NCBI GenBank assembly: GCA_944385065.1
Contig: CALWVX010000012.1
Location: 1-18,865 of the forward strand
Direction: 5' to 3'
DNA from: an uncultured Oscillospiraceae bacterium
GTDB taxonomy: Bacteria; Bacillota; Clostridia; Oscillospirales; Oscillospiraceae
DNA: 18,865 nucleotides
Each line of letters opens with the position of its first letter. Positions within the stretch are counted from its first letter, which is position 1. The position numbers and the translations under genes are program-made. Shown one piece after another: positions 13,336-18,865 of this stretch. Below the pieces are notes generated by a model, which did no database searches, had not been told where the DNA came from, and worked only from the letters and a program-made list of their open reading frames with translations.

Positions 13336-14493
13336 TCAACGATTGACGAAAGCCTGATCGTAGGTGTAGAGAACCATGGCCATTTGTCCCCGGGTGACGT
13401 CGGCGCTGGGGTTGAGTTCCGTGTCCGGGGGAATGGGGAGCAGGCCGTAGGCCAGCGCCCACTCCACCCCCTGCCGGGCCCAGATGGAGACGTTCTCGCC
13501 CCCCGCGACCGAGGAGAGATCGGCGGTCTGCTGGGTGGGGGCCCCGGTGTGGCGGGCGTACTGATAGAGAATGAGCGCCATCTGCTGCTGGGACAGCGGC
13601 GTGTCGGGGGAAAACAGGTTGGGGGACAAGCCGGTCATGATCCCGTTCTGATAGCACCAGGAGACCGCGTCATAGTACCAGGCGTCCGGGTCCACGTCGG
13701 AGAAGGAGCACCCGGTTGCGGACAGAGAGCCGCCCAGCCGCCACAGAATCTGGGCCAGCTGAGCCCGTGTAAAGGAGCCGTCGGGCTGGAAGGTGTCCCC
13801 GTCGATCCCGGCAAAATACCCCTGGGCCAGAACGTATTCCACCGCGCTGTAATAGGGGGCGTCGGGAGAGACGTCGGTCGGCATGATCACCTGGCCGTAC
13901 AGCCGAAGGTAGTAGGACAGCACCTGCTCCGTCCCGTCGGAGGAGGCGCGGCGCAGATTGATCACGCACAGCGAATCGGCGGACTTGATCTCCTGGGAGT
14001 CCAGGCCAAGCAGTTCAGCCCGGGCCTGCACCTCCTGCTGACCGCCCTCCAGCAGAGCCTGCGCGGAGAGAATATAGGTCCGGCCCGAGACCAGGGAGCG
14101 GGACTGCCGGCCGGAGGAGGTAAAGATCTGGGGGGTCAGCTCGTCCCAGACAGAATCCTCACGCCCCTCCAGCTGCTCGTAAACTCCGTCTCCGTTCAGG
14201 TCGGTGAGATAGTCCGCCGTTACAGAGACGCCGCTGTCCTTGGGCTGGATGTAGAAGCTGGCGTCCTGGGTAACCCGGTTCAGGGCGCAGGTCAGCTCCG
14301 CCAGGGCGCCGGACTGATACTGGTCGGTTCCGTCCAGAGTGTAGTGCTGAATCTGGATGTCCTCCTGCAGCACGTCCATCTGGGCGGCATCGATCAGAAA
14401 ATCGCAGAAGGTCAGCTCCGACTGAGCACAGACGGGGACCGCCCCCGCCGCCAGCACAAGCAGGGCGGCCAGCAGCCGTTTGAGTTTTTTCAT
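13336..14493 (-). CDS. Secreted protein with three C-terminal SLH repeats
   Basis: The 385-residue product starts with a signal peptide (MKKLKRLLAALL..., cut near residue 23-24). An N-terminal region of about 180 residues matches no family I recognise. It includes DLNGDGVYEQLE (98-109), a calcium-loop-like DxNxDGxxE pattern. Three S-layer homology repeats follow at about 207-254, 263-316 and 325-382, each with the Ala/Val-x-x-x-x-x-x-G-x-x-x-G core and a TR-x-Q-x-A/M segment (FTRAQLAQIL; LSQQQMALIL; VTRGQMAMVL). SLH repeats commonly bind pyruvylated secondary cell-wall polymer, so this protein is probably surface-attached. ATG 14493 has AAAGGGGG upstream. It has its own promoter and terminator. 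The second repeat has QQQ where the others have TRxQ. Function of the N-terminus unknown. Confidence 0.88.
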   Translation of the reverse strand: MKKLKRLLAALLVLAAGAVPVCAQSELTFCDFLIDAAQMDVLQEDIQIQHYTLDGTDQYQSGALAELTCALNRVTQDASFYIQPKDSGVSVTADYLTDLNGDGVYEQLEGREDSVWDELTPQIFTSSGRQSRSLVSGRTYILSAQALLEGGQQEVQARAELLGLDSQEIKSADSLCVINLRRASSDGTEQVLSYYLRLYGQVIMPTDVSPDAPYYSAVEYVLAQGYFAGIDGDTFQPDGSFTRAQLAQILWRLGGSLSATGCSFSDVDPDAWYYDAVSWCYQNGIMTGLSPNLFSPDTPLSQQQMALILYQYARHTGAPTQQTADLSSVAGGENVSIWARQGVEWALAYGLLPIPPDTELNPSADVTRGQMAMVLYTYDQAFVNR

Positions 14494-14544
14494 GATGGGG
14501 ACCCCCTTTCCGGCTCCAGCAGAGCTGGAAGCGGCATGTGCTTA

Positions 14545-14579
14545 TGCCAACATTATAGCCGCCATGGGCGGATTTGGCA
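14545..14579. repeat. Inverted repeat over the SLH promoter
   Basis: TGCCAA (14545-14550) and TTGGCA (14574-14579) form inverted arms flanking the -10 and overlapping the -35. Between them CCGCC and GGCGG form a smaller dyad (14560-14572). This could be an operator or chance in GC-rich DNA. Confidence 0.35.
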
Positions 14580-14580
14580 A
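14552..14580 (-). promoter_or_regulatory. Sigma-A promoter of the SLH-protein gene
   Basis: On the minus strand TTGCCA (14580-14575) and TATAAT (14557-14552) lie 17 bases apart. The -10 is perfect and the -35 differs at one position. The leader of about 55 bases contains a small CCAGC/GCTGG hairpin (14517-14529). Confidence 0.8.
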
Positions 14581-14605
14581 GAAAAACTGGGCGGGAAAAA
14601 TTTGC

Positions 14606-14639
14606 AAAAAAGGTCCTACGCTCCCTCGTCGGAGGGACC
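14606..14639 (-). terminator. Likely terminator of the transglutaminase-like gene
   Basis: On the minus strand GGTCC/GGACC (14639-14635 and 14616-14612), or the inner CCCTC/GAGGG (14636-14632 and 14627-14623), is followed by TTTTTT (14611-14606). The stem overlaps the stop codon of the gene. Two alternative pairings make the stem less certain than the T-run. Confidence 0.5.
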
Positions 14640-15716
14640 GCAGAGGGGAAGATCGTCGGCGTTCCAGACATAGCCGAGCTCAGACAGCTCCCGATCCGTG
14701 TAAAACAGGAGATTCTCGTCTGAGAGGGCGGACAAGTCCAGATGCCGCCATCCGTCTCCGGTCTGCACCACGTTCCAGAAGTGGGGCTGCCCGTTCCAGG
14801 TTCCCCGGGCTACCCGGCAGGACAGCTCCAGCCTCTGACACAGGGCGGCCAGAGCCAGAGAAAAGCCCTCGCTGTCGGCGCTTCCGGTCTCCAGCAGGTC
14901 GTAGGCGGTGCTTCCGCCCTCGGGGTCATAGGTGCCGGAGGACAGCACGCTTCGGGCGGCGGCAAACAGCAGGGAATCCCCCACCCGGTCGGCCAGAGGG
15001 GCGGTCAGCTCCTCCAGCCAGAGCTCCACCCGCTGTTTCCGCCGCTCCAGTTCGGAGCGCTCCATCGGGTAGGTGAGCAGGATCTCCACAATGCGCTGCT
15101 GTCCGCTGTCCGGATAGACCTCGATGTGCAGCTCGGGCATGCCCAGGGCGCTGACCGGCGTGCTGTAGTAGGCCTGTGCGGCCAGCTCCCGAATGAAGTC
15201 CTCATCTCCGTCAAAGTAGCTGATGCGGAGCACGCACTCCGTGTCGAAGGAGGTAAGAACAGAGGCCAGCTCGGTGCGGATGGCTGTGACGCCGGTGGCC
15301 TGAACGATGGAGCTGATCTGCTCCGGTGTGCGGCGGTAGGTGAGGGCCACCTGAGCCTCGTCATACGTGACCAGAGACGTGATGCTGTATTTGATGTGCT
15401 CCACCGCGTAGGCCCCCAGAGGGTCCTCCTGGACCACTTCCAGACAGGCGGCTTCCAGCTCGCTCTCCACCTCCTCCGAATCCAGATACAGGCGGATGGT
15501 TCCCTCCTGGGCCCCGGCGTTGATCAGGTAGATCAGGGCGTTGACCAGCTCCTGATAGCTGTTTGCCCGGAGCACCGACGGGTCTCCTTCTGCAGTGGGG
15601 GCGGAGTTGTGGGGGGTGATGCTGGTGTAGTTTCGTTCCAGCAGGGTGGAGCATCCGGTGAGGGTCAGAGCGGCGGCGGTGGTCAGAGCAACCAGGGCCG
15701 CTTTGGAAAGGTTCAT
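14616..15716 (-). CDS. Lipoprotein with transglutaminase-like C-terminus
   Basis: The 366-residue lipoprotein has a signal peptide ending in LTGC, so Cys22 is lipidated. The middle (about 45-230) is mixed helix and strand. The last 100 residues resemble a transglutaminase-like core: SEGFSLALAALCQRLELSCR (282-301), then PHFWNVV (311-317, His312) and GWRHLDLSAL (322-331, Asp327). In active proteins the first motif is usually CxGYA or similar, with Cys as nucleophile; here Ser282 stands there, while His and Asp remain. So it may be an inactive binding form, which is an inference from an eye alignment. ATG 15716 follows GGAGGGAT; it lies 27 bases after the LUD gene, so they are likely one unit. 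Confidence 0.8.
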   Translation of the reverse strand: MNLSKAALVALTTAAALTLTGCSTLLERNYTSITPHNSAPTAEGDPSVLRANSYQELVNALIYLINAGAQEGTIRLYLDSEEVESELEAACLEVVQEDPLGAYAVEHIKYSITSLVTYDEAQVALTYRRTPEQISSIVQATGVTAIRTELASVLTSFDTECVLRISYFDGDEDFIRELAAQAYYSTPVSALGMPELHIEVYPDSGQQRIVEILLTYPMERSELERRKQRVELWLEELTAPLADRVGDSLLFAAARSVLSSGTYDPEGGSTAYDLLETGSADSEGFSLALAALCQRLELSCRVARGTWNGQPHFWNVVQTGDGWRHLDLSALSDENLLFYTDRELSELGYVWNADDLPLCGPSDEGA

Positions 15717-15743
15717 GGGATCCCTCCTGTTCCGGGCGGCAGA

Positions 15744-16334
15744 TCAATAACCCAGGGGCTGATCCACCAGGATTACTTCCATCTGCTCCACGCCGGTGGG
15801 CTTTTCCCACAGCACGGTCAGGGCCCGGCAGATGCGGTCGGGGCTCTGGCAGTCATAGCAGCGGTCTCCTTTGGCGGCGCAGGGAGTCTGTTTGCCCAGC
15901 CGCTGGGCGTTTTTGGGAGAGGCGATGTTTCGGGCCCGCCACAGGGCGGCGTCATAGTCGGGGGCGATCTTGTTGGAGCCCACGACGAAATAGACCCGCC
16001 GGTGCCCATAAATGGTGGAGGCCACCCGGTTTCCGGCCCCATCGATATTGATCAGCTCTCCGGTTTCAGCCAGACCGTTGACCGAGGAGAGGTAGACCTG
16101 AGTCTGGGCCGCCTCCTCCAGGCTGCCCCCCTCCCAATGCCACACCGCCCGGTTATGGGAGGCCAGCCGGTCATACAGGCCCAGCTCCTTGATGGTCATG
16201 GAGCCGCCTATGGCGACGGTTGTCTGGTCGATCTGGCCGTCCAGATAGTCGGCGGCCTCCTGCGCGGTGGCGAAGCGGCGGACCTGATACCCTCGCCGCT
16301 TCAGATTTTCCATCAGTTTGGTCCAGTCTGTCAT
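15744..16334 (-). CDS. LUD-domain protein (LutC/YkgG-like)
   Basis: The protein has 196 residues and spans the whole LUD domain (DUF162): TVAIGGSMTIKELGLYDRL (39-57) and GELINIDGAGNRVASTIYGH (92-111), the usual core motifs, then VYFVVGSNKIAPDYDAALWR. Near the C-terminus is CX6CX2CX6C (Cys152, 159, 162, 169), which could hold a metal or Fe-S cluster. LUD proteins include LutB/LutC, parts of an L-lactate oxidising complex, but no lutA or lutB is nearby, and this single-domain type with cysteines is poorly characterised. ATG 16334 has a strong AAAGGAGG upstream. It follows a YitT-type gene with a 72-base gap and precedes the transglutaminase-like lipoprotein gene. Confidence 0.9.
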   Translation of the reverse strand: MTDWTKLMENLKRRGYQVRRFATAQEAADYLDGQIDQTTVAIGGSMTIKELGLYDRLASHNRAVWHWEGGSLEEAAQTQVYLSSVNGLAETGELINIDGAGNRVASTIYGHRRVYFVVGSNKIAPDYDAALWRARNIASPKNAQRLGKQTPCAAKGDRCYDCQSPDRICRALTVLWEKPTGVEQMEVILVDQPLGY

Positions 16335-16406
16335 GGGACCCAGCCTCCTTTGAAAATTGAAATCGCGGTCCGGCCGCCTCCCGGGATGAGAGACCAGGCC
16401 GTCCGG

Positions 16407-17270
16407 TCAGATGTCGTTTTGCTGATAGCGCCGGAAGCCCAGCCCCAGTACCTCGTGGGCGTTGCACACGATCAGAAAGGCGTCCGGGTCCAGCTGGTGG
16501 ACCAGCTGTTTCAGAGAGACGATCTGCTTCTGCTTGAAGGCGCACATGAGCACCTGTTTTTCCTCGCCGGAATAGCCGCCCTCTCCGTGGAGGATGGTCA
16601 CGCCTCGGTCCAGCAGCCGGTCGATGGTTTCCACCATGGGCCGGGGGTTCGTGGTAATGATGTAGGCCACTTTGGCCGTATCCATGCCGTAAAGCACCGT
16701 ATCCGTCACATAGGCGCACACCACCTGGGCGATAAAGCCGTACAGGGCGGTGGTCAGATTTCCGAAGGCCAGCGCCACCAGCACCACCACAGCCGTGTCA
16801 ATGATCAGCAGCAGCTTCCCCATGGGGATCCAGGCCAGCTTCAGCTTGAGCAGGCGGGCGATCAGATCGGTGCCGCCGGTAGTTGCTCCCTGGGCGAAAA
16901 TCAGCCCCAGGGACAGGCCGATGGCCGCCCCGCCGCACACGGCGGCCAGCATCTGGTCCATGGGCTGAAATTCGAAAAACAGTGGGATGACGTCAACAGC
17001 CACAGAGGACAGCGCCATGGAATAGAGGGAGGTGATGAGCAGGTGTCCGCCGAGCAGTTTCCACCCCAGGATGAACAGGGGAATGTTGGCGACCAGCACG
17101 AACGTGCCGATGGGGATGACAGGGAGAAAGGCGTTGACCACCTGGCCCACACCGGTAATGCCGCCATAGCCGATGAGATTGGGGGCATAGAACCAGTCAA
17201 AGGCAAAGCCGTACAGGATGGACCCGACGGTGATCCAGAAATAGCACTTCAGCGTGCGGGACGGATTCAT
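16407..17270 (-). CDS. YitT-family membrane protein with DUF2179 domain
   Basis: The 287-residue protein has five or six transmembrane segments in the first about 200 residues (YFWITVGSILYGFAFDWFY; a second near 52-70; others near 85-130 and 150-195). Family motifs are GYGGITGVGQVVN (34-46) and GATTGGTDLIARLL (about 129-142). A cytosolic C-terminal DUF2179 domain follows: PRPMVETIDRLLDRGVTILH, then GGYSGEEKQVLMCAFKQKQI. Function is unsettled in the family. ATG 17270 follows GGGAGGTG. It starts 30 bases after the ParC-type stop and is probably co-transcribed with it. The LUD gene comes next. Confidence 0.93.
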   Translation of the reverse strand: MNPSRTLKCYFWITVGSILYGFAFDWFYAPNLIGYGGITGVGQVVNAFLPVIPIGTFVLVANIPLFILGWKLLGGHLLITSLYSMALSSVAVDVIPLFFEFQPMDQMLAAVCGGAAIGLSLGLIFAQGATTGGTDLIARLLKLKLAWIPMGKLLLIIDTAVVVLVALAFGNLTTALYGFIAQVVCAYVTDTVLYGMDTAKVAYIITTNPRPMVETIDRLLDRGVTILHGEGGYSGEEKQVLMCAFKQKQIVSLKQLVHQLDPDAFLIVCNAHEVLGLGFRRYQQNDI

Positions 17271-17300
17271 AACGGACGCACCTCCCGATCATAATATGTG

Positions 17301-18865
17301 TTACAACAGGGTCATCTGCTCCTCTCCCCGGTCCTCCTCCTTCAGCAGGGCGCCGGAAACAGGCAGAGACCGGGCCCGGTAGCGGGCGGGGTTGACAATG
17401 GAAGTCTGGTTCAGCGGAAGAACCTTCTCCACATGGTACTTGGGCTTCAGCGTCATGACATTGACGCCCTGGGTGGATCGGGTGGTCTTGGGGTTCAGGC
17501 TGGCGGTGTGGAAGATCATGCAGCGGCCCTCGCTGGAGATGACCGCCGCCTCAAAGTCCTCGCCCAGCAGGAAGGCGGAGACCAGAGGGGATTTGTCGGA
17601 ATATGCCCCGGTGAGCTTTTTCCGCCGGGTCTGAGTCTGATAGGCGCTCAGCTCCACCCGGGCCGCCTTGCCGTTTTCGAAAAAGAACAGCAGCTGCCCG
17701 GTGTAGTCCCCGGGAATGCAGGCCCACACCACCCGCTCCTCGGGGTCCATGGCCAGTTTGGTGGGCAGATAGTCCCCCAGCGCGCTGGCCTTGGTGTCCT
17801 CGAAGTCGCTGAATCGGGTTTTATAGCACTGCTGCTTGTCGGTGAACACCAGCAGCTCGTCCCGGTTGGTCCCCTCCCAGCTGAGGAAGGGGCCGTCCCC
17901 CTCCTTGTACTTCTGGTCGCTGGCCATGCGCAGGGACTGCAGGGTGATTTTTTTGAAGTATCCCTCCCGGGACAGGAACGCATTCACCGGATAGTCGGGC
18001 GTCTCGTCCTCCTCTTCCTGGTCCTGCTCCTCCCGGGCGTCATAGAGAATCTCGGTGCGGCGGGGAAGGGCGTACTTCTCCTTGACCTGCCGCAGCTCGC
18101 CCACGATGAGCTCCCGGACGCGGCGGGGGGAGTTCACCGTATCCTCCAGGTCGGCGATTTCCGCCTCCAGGGTCTCCACTTCCTGGGTGCGCTTGAGGAT
18201 ATACTCCTTGTTGATATTGCGCAGGCGGATGTCGGCCACATACTCGGCCTGGATCTGGTCGATGCCGAAGCCGATCATCAGATTGGGGATGACCTCGGCG
18301 TCCTCCTCGGTCTCCCGGATGATCCGGATGGCCCGGTCAATGTCCAGCAGAATGCGCTGCAGTCCCTTGAGCAGGTGGAGCTTCTCCTTCTTCTTTTTGA
18401 TGGAGAAATAAACCCGCCGCCGCACCGACTCCATCCGCCAGGCCACCCACTCCTCCAGGATCTCCCGCACCCCCATCACCCGGGGCATGCCGGCGATCAG
18501 AATGTTGAAGTTGCAGGACTGACTGTCCTGCAGGGGGGTGAGGCGGAACAGCTTCTGCATCAGCTTGTCCGGGTCGGTGCCCCGCTTCAGGTCGATGGTC
18601 AGCTTCAGGCCGGACAGGTCGGTCTCATCCCGCATGTCGGCGATTTCCTTCACCTTGCCCGCCTTGATCAGTTCGGTCACCTTGTCGATGATGGCCTCGC
18701 TGGTGGTGGAGTAGGGAATTTCATAGACCTCGATGAGATTGTCCTCTTTATTGTACCGCCATTTGGCGCGCACCTTGAAGGAACCCCGCCCGGTGCGGTA
18801 AATCTCCTCCAGGGCGGCCGGGTCATAGAGCAGCTGGCCGCCGGTGGGCAGATCGGGGGCCTTCA
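17301..18865 (-). CDS. parC: Topoisomerase IV subunit A (ParC type), 5' end cut off
   Basis: This is the C-terminal part of a type IIA topoisomerase A subunit; its N-terminal end lies beyond base 18865. The first visible residues, KAPDLPTGGQLLYDP then EEIYRTGRGSFKVRAKWRY, are the usual GyrA/ParC sequence after the breakage-reunion core. TSEAIIDKVTELIKAGKVKEI and DETDLSGLKLTIDLKRGTD follow, then a long coiled-coil stretch, an acidic linker (DAREEQDQEEEDETPDYP) and a beta-pinwheel C-terminal domain. The GyrA box (QRRGGKG type) expected after the first blade (VNAFLSREGYFKKI) is absent, which favours ParC over GyrA. It ends MTLL at 17301. No sequence for the active-site Tyr is in the window. Confidence 0.92.
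   Translation of the reverse strand, partial: KAPDLPTGGQLLYDPAALEEIYRTGRGSFKVRAKWRYNKEDNLIEVYEIPYSTTSEAIIDKVTELIKAGKVKEIADMRDETDLSGLKLTIDLKRGTDPDKLMQKLFRLTPLQDSQSCNFNILIAGMPRVMGVREILEEWVAWRMESVRRRVYFSIKKKKEKLHLLKGLQRILLDIDRAIRIIRETEEDAEVIPNLMIGFGIDQIQAEYVADIRLRNINKEYILKRTQEVETLEAEIADLEDTVNSPRRVRELIVGELRQVKEKYALPRRTEILYDAREEQDQEEEDETPDYPVNAFLSREGYFKKITLQSLRMASDQKYKEGDGPFLSWEGTNRDELLVFTDKQQCYKTRFSDFEDTKASALGDYLPTKLAMDPEERVVWACIPGDYTGQLLFFFENGKAARVELSAYQTQTRRKKLTGAYSDKSPLVSAFLLGEDFEAAVISSEGRCMIFHTASLNPKTTRSTQGVNVMTLKPKYHVEKVLPLNQTSIVNPARYRARSLPVSGALLKEEDRGEEQMTLL

Noticed and set aside
16361..16408. A possible terminator between YitT and LUD genes
   Set aside because: Only a 5-bp pairing (CGGCC with GGCCG) with no T-run could be built; too weak to call.
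14742..17294. An 850-codon plus-strand open frame antisense to the transglutaminase-like, LUD and YitT genes
   Set aside because: The translation is low-complexity (Gly, Gln, His, Val, Asp-rich) with no family motif, and it crosses three well-supported genes. GC-rich codons give such shadow frames.

Overview
The window looks like a chromosomal segment of a GC-rich, spore-forming Clostridia, most likely an Oscillospiraceae relative of Flavonifractor, Lawsonibacter or Intestinimonas. This is inferred from GC-rich coding with GC-rich third positions, Firmicutes gene neighbourhoods (YqzL next to recO; rpmF next to a YceD protein; NAD(P)HX repair, a lipoprotein, alr and mazF together; a DUF2508 gene followed by bofA) and consensus sigma-A promoters. 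No rRNA, tRNA, CRISPR array, insertion sequence or phage gene was seen. Most of the window is housekeeping.

Left part (1-7900). After about 200 bases without a recognised gene come a 47-residue YqzL-like protein and recO on the plus strand. They meet the minus-strand pair yceD(DUF177)-rpmF at a shared hairpin. The yceD-rpmF promoter (TTGACA, 17 bases, TATAAT) is divergent from an RluA/RluD-type pseudouridine synthase gene, whose stop lies one base before a CobO-type corrinoid adenosyltransferase gene. Next are a fused NAD(P)HX epimerase/dehydratase with an insertion in its first domain, a small lipoprotein, alanine racemase and a MazF/EndoA toxin. No MazE antitoxin gene is visible.

Middle (7900-12700). 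An exported protein of unknown function ends at a very strong hairpin shared with a convergent HxlR-type regulator. That regulator is divergent from two tandem flavodoxin-fold reductases, each with a four-cysteine cluster; an inverted repeat in the divergent gap may be its operator. On the minus strand serC-serA form a serine-biosynthesis operon with a consensus promoter and a hairpin at the predicted 5' end of the mRNA.

Right part (12700-18865, all minus strand). In transcription order: a ParC-type topoisomerase subunit A (cut by the window end), a YitT/DUF2179 membrane protein, a single LUD-domain protein with a C-terminal cysteine cluster, a lipoprotein with a transglutaminase-like end that appears to lack its catalytic Cys, an S-layer-homology protein with its own promoter, and a DUF2508-bofA pair preceded by what looks like a sigma-E (mother-cell sporulation) promoter.

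No clearly new multi-gene system stands out. The best leads are the sigma-E-like bofA promoter, the lipoprotein-alr pair (a possible GerS counterpart), the MazF without MazE, the cysteine-rich flavoprotein/HxlR cluster and the Cys-less transglutaminase-like lipoprotein. All were judged by eye; no searches were run.
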